The position numbers and the translations under genes were made by a program. This document shows positions 1 through 8,610 of a stretch of DNA of 64,000 bases, piece by piece. The notes beneath the pieces are model-generated. The model was not told the origin of the DNA and did not search any database. It saw nothing but the letters and a program-made list of their open reading frames with translations. Each line of letters starts with the position of its first letter. Positions within the stretch are counted from its first letter, which is position 1. The stretch is from Paenibacillus riograndensis SBR5 (GTDB lineage Bacteria > Bacillota > Bacilli > Paenibacillales > Paenibacillaceae): NCBI RefSeq assembly GCF_000981585.1, contig NZ_LN831776.1:5873187-5937186 (forward strand), written 5' to 3'.

Positions 1-132
1 GAGCGCATCCGCCAAACGGACCAGCGACAGATCCTGGGTGAGATTTTTTTCGATATACGAGCATATCTTGTCGATCGCACTGGCCGCTCTCTTTTGTTCA
101 CTTCCCGACGGAAACTTCCCCGCCATCGTCAT
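1..132 (-). CDS. AraC-type HTH fragment (partial, runs off left edge)
   Basis: A reading frame on the minus strand runs from an ATG at 132 (or 126) off the window edge. It reads through a segment resembling the first helices of a YesN-type AraC DNA-binding domain (SYIEKNLTQDLSLVRLADAL). It overlaps the 3' end of the upstream response regulator by about 35 bases in another frame, and I see no strong ribosome binding site. The neighbour already ends with a complete AraC domain, so this is a second such domain: either a separate gene, or the displaced C-terminus of another regulator joined here by deletion or frameshift. The start is uncertain. Confidence 0.45.
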   Translation of the reverse strand, partial: MTMAGKFPSGSEQKRAASAIDKICSYIEKNLTQDLSLVRLADAL

Positions 133-850
133 TCCATTCCGCTTCGCCCTCTTCCCGGTAGGCGCCCGGCGTAATGCCCGTATACTTTTTGAACACTTTG
201 GTGAAATAATGCTTATTCTCAAAACCGACCTTTTTCCCGATGGCGTTCACGGACAGCTGCCGCTGGGATCTGAGCAGCTTTTGGGCCTCCTTGATCCGGA
301 ATGCATTCAAATAACTGACAAACGTGTCGCCCGTCACTTTTTTAAACAGGCTGCTGATGTAGTTCGGATGAAGCTTCATCAATTCGGCAAGATGGTCCAG
401 TGACAGATCGTTCATATAATGGGTTTTGGTATAAGCCAGAATGCGTTTCGCATGCCCTGAGCACTCCGGGTCGGCTTCGGAAGGAAGCTCCTGGTCAATA
501 CGCGCCAATAGTAAGGCAATCTCATTTTTGTCGATCGGCTTCAGCAGATAATCCACCACTCCCGTGCGGAGCGCCTTCCGTACATATTCGAATTCATCGT
601 AGCCCGTAAGGATAATAAAACGGTCGCATAGCCCGCTGTCCCTGGCTGCCTCGATCAGCTCGAATCCGTTTTTCTCCGGCATATGAAGATCCGTAACGGT
701 CACATCCGGCATGTAGTCTTTCATGAGATCCAGTGCCTCAAAAGCGTTGTTCGCCTTGAATACCTCTGTCCCGAGCGGTGCCGCTTCACCGATGATCTTA
801 ACCAATCCGTTAAGGATAAGCGGCTCATCGTCTACAATCAATACTCTCAT
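98..850 (-). CDS. Short YesN-type response regulator (REC + AraC HTH)
   Basis: This is a two-component response regulator, 250 residues from the ATG at 850. The receiver domain spans about residues 1-120, with acidic pocket VDDEP and phospho-acceptor Asp54 (TVTDLHMPEKNG). A double helix-turn-helix AraC domain covers about 145-240. Typical YesN proteins have some 250 extra residues between these domains, so this one is unusually short. The start overlaps the stop of the upstream kinase as ATGA, which indicates translational coupling and makes the kinase its likely partner. The probable target is the adjacent sugar ABC operon, as in other YesM/YesN loci. Confidence 0.88.
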   Translation of the reverse strand: MRVLIVDDEPLILNGLVKIIGEAAPLGTEVFKANNAFEALDLMKDYMPDVTVTDLHMPEKNGFELIEAARDSGLCDRFIILTGYDEFEYVRKALRTGVVDYLLKPIDKNEIALLLARIDQELPSEADPECSGHAKRILAYTKTHYMNDLSLDHLAELMKLHPNYISSLFKKVTGDTFVSYLNAFRIKEAQKLLRSQRQLSVNAIGKKVGFENKHYFTKVFKKYTGITPGAYREEGEAEWNDDGGEVSVGK

Positions 851-2592
851 GTCGGACCCGTCCCTCCTTTTGAGATGATGATGCTTAGGCATGTCCCCCG
901 GTCCTGCTCACTGTCAATAACCAGCTGCGAGGAGCCGCCGAAAAACGATTTGATCCGTTCGCTGACATTGAACAGCCCCACGCCTCCCCCGTTCTCTGCG
1001 GCGGCTCTGTTGTCGTCTCCCCTTGCCAGCTGGGAGCGTATCGCCAGCAGCTTGTCCTCCTGGATGCCTGTTCCGTTGTCCGTAATGGAGATGCGGATTT
1101 CATCTCCGGTTTCCCGGACCTGGAGCTTAATATGGACGGGCCTGAGTATCGCGGACGCCCCGTGAACGATGCTGTTCTCGACCAGAGGCTGGAGCATGAA
1201 TCTTGGACAGTCCAGCTGCTCCGCATCCATGGCGACGTCAATCTCGTAGGTCAGTCTGTGCTGAAGCCGCATCTTGTGAATATTCAGATAGAAGACGACC
1301 GTTTCGATTTCTCTGGCCAGAACGGTCCGGTCCCCTTCCGAGGACAGGCTGTAACGCATCAGCTTGCCGAACCAGAACGAAATATCCGCTACTTCCTTGT
1401 CATTATTGGACTCAGCCAGCATCCGGATCGTCTCAAGGGTATTATAGAGAAAATGCGGTTTGATCTGGGCCTGAAGCACTTTATAAGCCGCTTCTTTATT
1501 CCGCAGCTCGGACCGGTGGACGTTGTTGATCAGCTCGTCCATGCGCCGGATCATCGAATTGTAGGTCGAGGTCAGAAATCCGATCTCATCCAGGTGGTTC
1601 GGTTTATCGTGCTTGCTGATGAACTGCTTCATATTATCGTCGTCCAGATTGCGCATATGTCTGGCAAGGAGCAGAATGCGTTTGGTAATTGTCGATGCGA
1701 GCGCATAATAAACAAATGACAAGACCGCCAGAAGCGCGATGATCGTAAAGACCAGAATAATCTCCTTGCGCTTGATTGTGCGGAACACATCGTCAACCTT
1801 ACCGGTCACGACGACCCGGACGTCCAGTTCCTCAATGTATAACTGATTCACAATAGTTTTATTGTTGATAAAATAAGGCCGGGCATCCTTGGAACCGAGC
1901 AGCTTCCAGGTTGCTTTGTCAATGCCTGCCGGGGCGCCTTCCGCCGGCGGCACCCCCTGCTCGGGAAGCAGGAAGGCTTGCCAATTGTCTCTTCCCCCGG
2001 CCGCCTCGTACAGCTTCCCGATTAAACTGCTGCCGACGCGCAGCTCAAGAATTCCGATTTTCTCGGTAAAATCAGAGTTGTAAATGTTCTGGTAGAACAT
2101 AAGCGAAGGCACCGCCGCCCCCGGATCGGTCAGCATCCATATTCCTTGACCGGGCTTCAGCGTGTGCGCGACCTCCTGGCCCTGCGGATTCAGAGATGAC
2201 ATGTCCAGAAAACGGTCAGTAATCGGAAGTACCCGCTGTTTGGTTTTATAGATCCGGAAGCTCTCAATTTCCGGATTGATAAATAGCGATTGGGTGATAA
2301 CCGGACTGATGTAACGGTTGTAGGCGTAAATGCTGTGCGAATCCGATTCATATACTCCGTTCAGATAATCCGTGACATACGGGTTATATTGCAGCATACG
2401 CTGGATGGAGTCGATCCGGGTCAGGTCCATCTTCATATTGGCATGGGCCTGCTCCAGTATTTTTTGACGGCTTTGGACAAATTGATTGGTCAGGTTGCCG
2501 TAGATTTGGGAGTAATAGTAGTAACCGAACACGACAACTGGAATAAAAATCAGGATGACATATCCCAAAGTGATTTTACGAACGATGCTCAC
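847..2592 (-). CDS. YesM-type sensor histidine kinase
   Basis: Membrane sensor kinase of 581 residues. A first transmembrane helix (about 9-27) and a second (about 277-298) flank an extracytoplasmic sensor domain of about 250 residues. A HAMP-like linker follows, then the His_kinase motif QAQIKPHFLYNTLE with His380. A HATPase domain has an N box (LVENSIVHGA) and a G box (DNGTGI). The gene lies in the order permease-permease-binding protein-kinase-regulator and overlaps the regulator by four bases. By family precedent it senses an extracellular carbohydrate or its loaded binding protein. The ligand cannot be told from sequence. Confidence 0.9.
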   Translation of the reverse strand: MSIVRKITLGYVILIFIPVVVFGYYYYSQIYGNLTNQFVQSRQKILEQAHANMKMDLTRIDSIQRMLQYNPYVTDYLNGVYESDSHSIYAYNRYISPVITQSLFINPEIESFRIYKTKQRVLPITDRFLDMSSLNPQGQEVAHTLKPGQGIWMLTDPGAAVPSLMFYQNIYNSDFTEKIGILELRVGSSLIGKLYEAAGGRDNWQAFLLPEQGVPPAEGAPAGIDKATWKLLGSKDARPYFINNKTIVNQLYIEELDVRVVVTGKVDDVFRTIKRKEIILVFTIIALLAVLSFVYYALASTITKRILLLARHMRNLDDDNMKQFISKHDKPNHLDEIGFLTSTYNSMIRRMDELINNVHRSELRNKEAAYKVLQAQIKPHFLYNTLETIRMLAESNNDKEVADISFWFGKLMRYSLSSEGDRTVLAREIETVVFYLNIHKMRLQHRLTYEIDVAMDAEQLDCPRFMLQPLVENSIVHGASAILRPVHIKLQVRETGDEIRISITDNGTGIQEDKLLAIRSQLARGDDNRAAAENGGGVGLFNVSERIKSFFGGSSQLVIDSEQDRGTCLSIIISKGGTGPT

Positions 2593-2641
2593 GGTGACGA
2601 ATCCTCCTGAATCCCGGATTGATGTCCACTAAACGTACCAT

Positions 2642-2687
2642 GAACAAGCAAAATCCGGTAGAGGCATGACGCCTCTACCGGTTGTTC
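2642..2687 (-). terminator. Intercistronic hairpin between binding protein and kinase genes
   Basis: Perfect 11-bp stem (CCGGTAGAGGC, 2655-2665 with 2671-2681) with a 5-base loop, extended by outer GAACAA/TTGTTC arms. On the minus strand it is followed by ATTTTGC. It probably acts as a partial terminator or RNA stabiliser, so the transporter part is expressed more than the kinase and regulator. Confidence 0.6.
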
Positions 2688-2692
2688 GTGGC

Positions 2693-4306
2693 TTACTTGA
2701 ACAAATCCTTCTTTTTGTTATAGGTCGCATTGGCCCAATCTACCAGCTTTTGCAGTCCCATATCCTCTGCCTTCTTAACCATGCTGTTGTAATTTGCCAC
2801 TGCTTCCTCTTCAGAGTTCGCAAGGTAAATTCTGACCTTCTCGTTTTTGACCATCTCGTCAATCTTCGTCTTGATCGTCTTCTCCTCGGAATCCGGCTGT
2901 GCCTGGATTAAGCCGATTTGCGGCTTATAGACAGTGATGGCTTTGGTTTCCATCAGGGCCTGGGTCTTCTGTAAGCCCGGAACATAGGACAGCATGCCTT
3001 CCGTAACCCCGTCGTTGTACAGGTACCACCACTTGATGCCATTGCCGTTAACGAAATCCGCATCGGAAGGGTTGTATTTCAGATCCGGATGCCCTTCATT
3101 GTTCCAGGTCCAATGTTCCCCTTCGACGCCGAACATCGTCAGCTTCTTGCCCTCATCGCTTGCCAGATACTGCAGGAATTTGATCGAGGTTTCCGGATCT
3201 TTATTTTTTTTGGTGATGAACGTTCCCGCAAAGCCAAGCCCCGCACTTACAACCTTTGCGTCCTTCGTCAAGGCGCTGGGCAGCATTTTGAATTTGTATG
3301 AGCCGCTTCCGCTGCTTTTGATTTTTATGTTGTCCGTATCTGCTGTAGCCACCGTATGGCTGTGGGCGAACGCTTTGCCGTTGGTCGCGTACTGGTCATC
3401 AATCTGATCGTTCGCCAGCGCGAAATTTTCGGCCAGAATGTATCCGTTGCGGTACAGGCTGTTCATAAACTTGAAGAACTCCAGCATTTTGGGCTGTCTA
3501 ATGGAATAATCGACTTTTCCATCCTGTTCATACCAGCCATCCAGGAGGACCCCCGTGCCGAACTGTTGGAGGAAATATTGCTCCAGCCAGTCTTTGTCCA
3601 TGATGAGCGGCACCATGTCCGGGTATTTCTTTTTGACCATGCCCAGCACCTTCACAAAATCATCCAGCGAGTTGATCGGCGGATTGCCCAGCTCTTTCAG
3701 AATATCTTCCCGCACAGCAATCCCCGGATTGCCGTCGCTGCCGATTGAATACTTGTTCTGTTTCATTTCCTCCTGTGTGGCGAAGGAATTCCGGACCGTA
3801 TAGAAGTTGCCGTCATCCATGGTATGGATCGCAATTCTCGTCTTGTCAATCTTGAAGTCCGGCGCATATTTCTCGATCAGCTCATTCCATGGATAGGAGA
3901 GCTTCGAGTCCGACATCCGGCCTACGTTCGAATAGGTAAAAACAAGGTCCGGCAGGTCGCCGGAAGCGATCATCAGCGGAAGCTGCTTGTCGTCCGTTGC
4001 AACGGTAACCTTCAGCTTCACCCCTGTTTTCTCAGTGATTTTATCTGCCACGGGTCCTTTCCATTCTTTCACCGGATACCAGGGGGCGTCGATGAACAGC
4101 GACAATTCCTTCACTTCGCCGTTGCCTGAATTCCCTGCCGCGCCCGTATTATCCTTGCTGCCGGCATTGTCCCCCTGCGCCGCATTGTCCGGTTTGCTTC
4201 CCTGGTTCCCGTTCCCGCCGCCGCTGCCGCAGGCGGACAGGAGCGAGATCATCATGATAGCCGCCAATACTGCCGTAAGCATCCTGTAGCTTCTGATTGT
4301 TTTCAA
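2693..4306 (-). CDS. Extracellular sugar-binding lipoprotein (LipO-like)
   Basis: Solute-binding protein of a carbohydrate ABC importer, 537 residues. A lipoprotein signal peptide ends in the lipobox LLSAC with Cys26, followed by a Gly/Asn/Ser-rich linker to about residue 65. The mature part has the layout of the large (about 500-residue) LipO/family-1 binding proteins that occur with LplB/LplC permeases in Paenibacillus. It should be tethered on the outer face of the membrane and deliver an oligosaccharide to the two permeases encoded upstream. No ATPase gene is nearby, so a shared MsmX-type ATPase is likely (inference). The substrate is unknown. Confidence 0.88.
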   Translation of the reverse strand: MKTIRSYRMLTAVLAAIMMISLLSACGSGGGNGNQGSKPDNAAQGDNAGSKDNTGAAGNSGNGEVKELSLFIDAPWYPVKEWKGPVADKITEKTGVKLKVTVATDDKQLPLMIASGDLPDLVFTYSNVGRMSDSKLSYPWNELIEKYAPDFKIDKTRIAIHTMDDGNFYTVRNSFATQEEMKQNKYSIGSDGNPGIAVREDILKELGNPPINSLDDFVKVLGMVKKKYPDMVPLIMDKDWLEQYFLQQFGTGVLLDGWYEQDGKVDYSIRQPKMLEFFKFMNSLYRNGYILAENFALANDQIDDQYATNGKAFAHSHTVATADTDNIKIKSSGSGSYKFKMLPSALTKDAKVVSAGLGFAGTFITKKNKDPETSIKFLQYLASDEGKKLTMFGVEGEHWTWNNEGHPDLKYNPSDADFVNGNGIKWWYLYNDGVTEGMLSYVPGLQKTQALMETKAITVYKPQIGLIQAQPDSEEKTIKTKIDEMVKNEKVRIYLANSEEEAVANYNSMVKKAEDMGLQKLVDWANATYNKKKDLFK

Positions 4307-4332
4307 ATTAACTCCCCCATTTGTAATTAAAT

Positions 4333-4356
4333 ATATTAAAGCAAGCGCTTTAATAT
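4333..4356 (-). promoter_or_regulatory. Hairpin / cre-like palindrome between permease and binding-protein genes
   Basis: A 10-bp perfect stem (ATATTAAAGC 4333-4342, GCTTTAATAT 4347-4356) with a 4-base loop sits in the 63-base gap before the binding-protein gene. It could be an RNA-processing or stabilising stem that raises binding-protein mRNA. The core AAAGCGCTTGCT also resembles a CcpA cre site with one mismatch at the conserved G. Confidence 0.45.
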
Positions 4357-4369
4357 TGAAACTACTTTC

Positions 4370-5251
4370 TCAGCCTTTTACGGAACCAAGCATAATGCCA
4401 TGCACAAAATACTTCTGCAGGAATGGATACACACAGATGATCGGCACGATGGAGACTACCATCGCCGTTACCTGCAAGGAGAAGCTGGTCACGCCTGCCG
4501 AAGCACTGTTGGCAGCGGCAATCGCATCCATCGGAGAATTGCTCTTGTTAATAACCTCCATCATGCGGAAGGCAAGCGTCCGCAGATTCTCCGACTGGAC
4601 GAAATAGGCGGAATCGAGCCAGGAATTCCATTGGCCCACACCCAAGAACAGCGCCATTGTGGCAAGCAGCGGCATGGATACCGGCAGGATAATCCGGAAG
4701 AAAATGACGAATTCGCCGGCGCCGTCAATATGGGCGGATTCCTTCAGCTCACCGGGAATTTCCCGGAAGAACGAGATGGCAATGAGCAGGAAGAACGTGC
4801 TGAGCATCGACGGTATGATATAGACGCCAAACGAATTCAGCAGACCGATCGAGCGCAGCACCACGTAGTAAGGGATCAGGCCGCCGGAAAAATACATCGC
4901 AAAAATGATGATTGCAAAATACAATTTGCTGAACAGCAGGTCGCGGTGCGATAGGCCGTAAGCTACCAGACTTGTCAGCAGCAGCCCCAGTGCTGTACCC
5001 GAAACCGTCCGGACAACCGTGACTATGAAGGCACGATACCATTTAGGATCGTCCAAAAACATTTTATAATTCTCCAGAGTAAAACTCCGCGGCCAGAGAT
5101 AGACGCCCCCCAGAAGGGAATCCGATCCTTTGTTGAATGAAGCAATCAGAACATAATAGAACGGGTACAGCATGGTAAGCATGATCAAGAAGAGGACGGT
5201 ATAAATAATGCTGTCCAACAGCAGATCCTTCTGTCTTTGACTCTTGAGCAC
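4370..5251 (-). CDS. Carbohydrate ABC transporter permease (LplC/YtcP-like)
   Basis: Inner-membrane permease of 293 residues with about six hydrophobic segments. The EAA loop that contacts the ATPase reads ELKESAHIDGAGEFVIFFRI, about two thirds along the protein. It belongs to the MalG-like half of CUT1 importers. It is 17 bases downstream of the partner permease and 63 bases upstream of the binding-protein gene, so the three form one transporter. It ends in the family-typical MLGSVKG tail. The specific sugar is not evident. Confidence 0.9.
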   Translation of the reverse strand: MLKSQRQKDLLLDSIIYTVLFLIMLTMLYPFYYVLIASFNKGSDSLLGGVYLWPRSFTLENYKMFLDDPKWYRAFIVTVVRTVSGTALGLLLTSLVAYGLSHRDLLFSKLYFAIIIFAMYFSGGLIPYYVVLRSIGLLNSFGVYIIPSMLSTFFLLIAISFFREIPGELKESAHIDGAGEFVIFFRIILPVSMPLLATMALFLGVGQWNSWLDSAYFVQSENLRTLAFRMMEVINKSNSPMDAIAAANSASAGVTSFSLQVTAMVVSIVPIICVYPFLQKYFVHGIMLGSVKG

Positions 5252-5268
5252 GGCTCTTCCTCCTTTCT

Positions 5269-6243
5269 CTAGAATAAGCTTGAGCCTGACATCCGTTTGG
5301 CGATAAAGTTACTGGAAAAGATTAATATTACCGAGATCACCGACTGGATTAAATCAATAGCCGCTGCATATGAGAAACGGCCGTCCCTCAGCCCCACCTT
5401 GAACGCATAGGTCTGCACAATCTCCGAAGTCGGATTGTTGATGCTGTTGCCGAACAGGTACGCCTGCTCGAAGTTCGAGCCCACCAGTCCGCCTCCAAGA
5501 ATACTGCCGATCGTCAACACCAGCACGACCACAATGGTTCCCTTCATCCCCGGCAGCGTAATATGACGGATGCGGGCAAGTCTTCCTGCCCCGTCGATCT
5601 CAGCCGCTTCGTACAGTGCCGGATTGATGCCGGTAATGGCTGCCAGGAAAATAATCGTCCACCAGCCCATCTCCTTCCAGATGGCGCTTCCGACTGCCAG
5701 TCCCCAGAAATAATTCGGGCTTGTCAGAATATTGAGCGGTTCGTGGATGAAGCCGAGGCTCATCAGAGCCTTGTTGACCACACCGACATCTGCGGACAAA
5801 AAGGCATAGGAAACACCGACCACCACAACCCAGGAGATAAAATGCGGCAGATAACTGACCGTCTGAACGAACCGCTTGAAGGCCATGTTCTTCACTTCAT
5901 TCAGCATAATCGCGAGCAGAATCGGCGCCGGAAAAGCGAAGATGACCTTCAGAAAGCTCAGGATCAGCGTATTGCGGACAATTTGGCCGAACTGATAATC
6001 GTGCACAAATTCATCGAAATACTTCAGCCCCACCCAATCACTTGTAAAAATCCCCTTGATGCCGCTTGAAATGCTGTAGTCTTTAAACGCCATCAGAATC
6101 CCGAACATCGGCGTGTACGAAAAAATCACCAAAAACACCATGCCGAGTCCAACAAATAAATGAAGCATCTTTTGTTTTTTGAACCGCTTCCATAATCGGC
6201 CGCTGTCGGCCTGCGGGCTGGTAAGCTGCGTATCCAGTTGCAT
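5269..6243 (-). CDS. Carbohydrate ABC transporter permease (LplB-like)
   Basis: MalF-like half of a CUT1 sugar importer, 324 residues from the ATG at 6243. That start follows a good ribosome binding site (GAAGGAGGG). The longer frame upstream of it has no such site. Six or so membrane helices are visible, with the EAA loop YEAAEIDGAGRLARIRHITL near residue 225. It is the first gene of the operon permease-permease-binding protein-kinase-regulator. The family includes LplB, which despite its name transports oligosaccharides in most annotated cases. Confidence 0.9.
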   Translation of the reverse strand: MQLDTQLTSPQADSGRLWKRFKKQKMLHLFVGLGMVFLVIFSYTPMFGILMAFKDYSISSGIKGIFTSDWVGLKYFDEFVHDYQFGQIVRNTLILSFLKVIFAFPAPILLAIMLNEVKNMAFKRFVQTVSYLPHFISWVVVVGVSYAFLSADVGVVNKALMSLGFIHEPLNILTSPNYFWGLAVGSAIWKEMGWWTIIFLAAITGINPALYEAAEIDGAGRLARIRHITLPGMKGTIVVVLVLTIGSILGGGLVGSNFEQAYLFGNSINNPTSEIVQTYAFKVGLRDGRFSYAAAIDLIQSVISVILIFSSNFIAKRMSGSSLF

Positions 6244-6308
6244 ATGCGACCCTCCTTCTATTTGTAGTGTACCCTCCCGGACAACGGCAGCATAAGCCAA
6301 CATTCTTA

Positions 6309-6322
6309 AGAAAGCGTTGTCA
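6309..6322. promoter_or_regulatory. Possible CcpA cre-like site upstream of the lplB-type operon
   Basis: AGAAAGCGTTGTCA differs from the CcpA consensus TGWAARCGYTWNCW at two positions and lies 66 bases upstream of the first permease gene, where a promoter is expected. A weak promoter match (TTGTTC, 17 bases, GATATT) is nearby on the minus strand. Weak evidence. Confidence 0.3.
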
Positions 6323-6404
6323 TTTTTGAATATCCGGGACCCCGCACCCACGAACAAAAGGTCACACCGTGTGATTGCAGTTTCTGCAAGCGTCCCAACT
6401 ACAA

Positions 6405-6432
6405 TTGATTTATTGGTTGAATAACATATAAT
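6405..6432 (+). promoter_or_regulatory. Sigma-A-like promoter of the methyltransferase gene
   Basis: TTGATT at 6405-6410 and TATAAT at 6427-6432 are separated by 16 bases, 41 bases before the ATG at 6474. The position and the perfect -10 box make this a plausible housekeeping promoter. Confidence 0.55.
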
Positions 6433-6473
6433 GTAAGTTGTGTTATTCCAAACAAAATGGAGATGGTATTTAT

Positions 6474-7058
6474 ATGAAAGTGGTCATTGGAGCAGGGCAG
6501 ACAAAGTATGATGGTTGGCTCAGTACCCAAGAAGATGAATTGAATTTACTAGCTTTGGACAGTTGGATCAAATTATCTGCACCAGAAAGTATTGATGCAC
6601 TCCTGGCTGAACATGTGTGGGAGCATTTAACTTACGAGGAAGGGGTTACTGCTGCGAAGCATTGTTATCAGTTTTTAAAACCTGGCGGGTACATCCGTTG
6701 TGCGGTTCCCGATAAAAATTTCCGTAACGATTGGTATCAACAGATGGTTCAAGTCGGAGGTCCTGGACCAGCGGATCATCCTGCGGCATCTCATAAAATA
6801 GTATACGATGCTAAAACGTTTGTATCCGTATTTGAAATGGTAGGGTTTGAAGTAACGTTGTTGGAGTATTGCGATGATAACGGAGATTTTTATTATACAT
6901 ACTGGAATGAAACAGATGGGAAGATAGGGAGATCATTTCGATTTGATACAAGGAATTCCATTAATGAATTAGGAATGGTATCCATAATCATAGATGCAAA
7001 AAAGCCATTGCTAATAAAAAATAACGGCTCAAAACCGAAATTAGTGGTTAAGAAATAA
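6474..7058 (+). CDS. Class I SAM-dependent methyltransferase-like protein
   Basis: Protein of 194 residues starting at an ATG seven bases after GGAGATGG. The region LLAEHVWEHLTYEEG followed by LKPGGYIRCAVPD is typical of the C-terminal half of the methyltransferase-11 fold (strand 4, helix, then the LKPGG turn). The N-terminus MKVVIGAGQTKYDGWL matches the short predicted methyltransferases that begin with a degenerate SAM-binding strand. The substrate is unknown. It is a single gene with its own promoter, divergent from the sugar operon and in an AT-rich accessory stretch. Confidence 0.7.
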   Translation: MKVVIGAGQTKYDGWLSTQEDELNLLALDSWIKLSAPESIDALLAEHVWEHLTYEEGVTAAKHCYQFLKPGGYIRCAVPDKNFRNDWYQQMVQVGGPGPADHPAASHKIVYDAKTFVSVFEMVGFEVTLLEYCDDNGDFYYTYWNETDGKIGRSFRFDTRNSINELGMVSIIIDAKKPLLIKNNGSKPKLVVKK

Positions 7059-7072
7059 AACGAGGCTAAAAA

Positions 7073-7283
7073 TGGGAAAATATAGACACTCATCAAGTTC
7101 ATCTGGAGGCATCGCCGGTGACCGACAAACAGCCCTGTCCCGTATGCCACTCGGTGCAATACATCAAGCGGAATGGCCGCAACAAACCGCGGAAGTCAAC
7201 GCTGGCACTATTTTACACGCAATCGCAAGTGTTATAAAGCTGGCATTTTAATCGAATGCAATCGCCACCGTTTGTCTGGTTGA
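7073..7283 (+). pseudogene. Transposase zinc-ribbon remnant (IS1-like InsA type), frameshifted
   Basis: Conceptual reading gives a CPVCHSVQYIKRNGRNK segment and, after a one-base frame change near 7180, RGSQRWHYFTRNRKCYK. Together they look like the N-terminal zinc ribbon of IS1/IS1595-type transposases (CPxC, then a basic RNGxNKRGxQRxxC segment). The rest of a transposase is absent and a stop occurs at 7281. This fills most of the 319-base gap between the methyltransferase and MFS genes. No terminal inverted repeats were found. Confidence 0.5.
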
Positions 7284-7377
7284 AAAGTTCAACCGCTAAT
7301 TTTTAGATTGAGCCTTATTATGTCTGATAATGTATCTCCGTTTTCACGTCGCAAACCAGATACTCATACAGTTTTTA

Positions 7378-8610
7378 TCAGCGGCGGCCTGGCGCGGAAT
7401 GCTTGTCAGAGGCTGTCTTTCTTCCATGCAATATATAATATAAAAGAATGGATAAAGCCACAATAATGGCCATTACCATATACATGTCCCGGAAGCCTGT
7501 CATTGAGACTATCTCGCCGGCGAAAAAAGAGCCCGCCCCCACCCCTAAGTCCGCGCAAAAGAAAAAGGTCGAAGTGGCAATTCCCATGCGGTGTTGCGGA
7601 GAATTATTGGCGGCGATGACCTGGGCGCAGGACATAATGGTACCAAACCCCAGACCGGCGAACGCTCCCGCCAGCAAAAAAGTAAAACTGTCCCCGGCTT
7701 TACTGATTAATACCAGACTTAGCACAAATGACAGCAAAGCCGGATACATGACAATATTATCCCCTCTATTATCCAGCAATCGTCCGGTAAATAGCCGCGA
7801 AATAATAATAAAAGCCGAGTAAATAACAAAGAAAAAAGCCGCCGCGTCCATTAAGCTAAGACTGAGCGCGTATGAATTGATAAACGCCAAGATGCTGGCA
7901 TAAGCCATCCCCACGAAGAGCATGACAATCGAGACAGGCATGGCGGTCTTTTCAAAGAAATCCTGCAACCTGAAGCCTTTTACCACCTCCAGTTGCTCCT
8001 TTGTCATTACCACTTCGGGTATGTCCGCAAATGCTGTCACGATAATGCTTATCACATAAAAAACAGCGCACACAACAAACATTGTCGTGAAATTTGCCTG
8101 TTCCCTGATGACAAGACCCAAGAAAGGTCCAATTGCCGAAGCCATTGTCCCACTTAGCGTAAAGTAGCCAACCCCTTCGCCACGCCGCTCCCGCGGAATC
8201 ATTCCCATGATGACCGTGGGGATTGCCGTGGTGGCAACCCCGAAAATGACGCCGTGAACAAAACGCACCACCAGTAGCATGTTTAAATCGTAGACAAAAA
8301 AATATAACAATATCGCCAGAAAAAATAGAATCAGACTTCCCAGCAGTATCTTGCGACGACCGATTACCTCCATATACCTGCCGGTAAGAGGCCGTGAAAC
8401 AAGGGCGCCGATAATAAAAATGCCGGCAGCAAGACCAGCCTGGCCCTGGGAGGCATTGAAACTCTCCATGGAATAAATCGGAATCATGGTCATCAGCAGA
8501 TAAAATGTCATCGACACAAAGAACATTGTGGCGGAAATGAAACTAAAATCTTTCGTCCATATTTTCACTTTACGCAAAAATTGCCCCCCCAATCTCTTCC
8601 TACATATCAA
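7378..8610 (-). CDS. MFS transporter
   Basis: Major facilitator superfamily permease with about 12 hydrophobic segments, 410 residues from the ATG at 8610. The loop 2-3 motif appears as RPLTGRYMEVIGRRK. The start overlaps the end of the upstream metallo-hydrolase gene by 11 bases. A TTG at 8577 after a G-rich site is an alternative that would give KVKIWTKDF at the N-terminus, which looks more like the family. It is co-transcribed with the metallo-beta-lactamase-fold gene, which suggests efflux or handling of the same small molecule. The substrate is unknown. Confidence 0.8.
   Translation of the reverse strand: MICRKRLGGQFLRKVKIWTKDFSFISATMFFVSMTFYLLMTMIPIYSMESFNASQGQAGLAAGIFIIGALVSRPLTGRYMEVIGRRKILLGSLILFFLAILLYFFVYDLNMLLVVRFVHGVIFGVATTAIPTVIMGMIPRERRGEGVGYFTLSGTMASAIGPFLGLVIREQANFTTMFVVCAVFYVISIIVTAFADIPEVVMTKEQLEVVKGFRLQDFFEKTAMPVSIVMLFVGMAYASILAFINSYALSLSLMDAAAFFFVIYSAFIIISRLFTGRLLDNRGDNIVMYPALLSFVLSLVLISKAGDSFTFLLAGAFAGLGFGTIMSCAQVIAANNSPQHRMGIATSTFFFCADLGVGAGSFFAGEIVSMTGFRDMYMVMAIIVALSILLYYILHGRKTASDKHSAPGRR

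Noticed and set aside
1132..1719. Open frame opposite the first kinase gene
   Set aside because: Antisense shadow without ribosome site or known motif.
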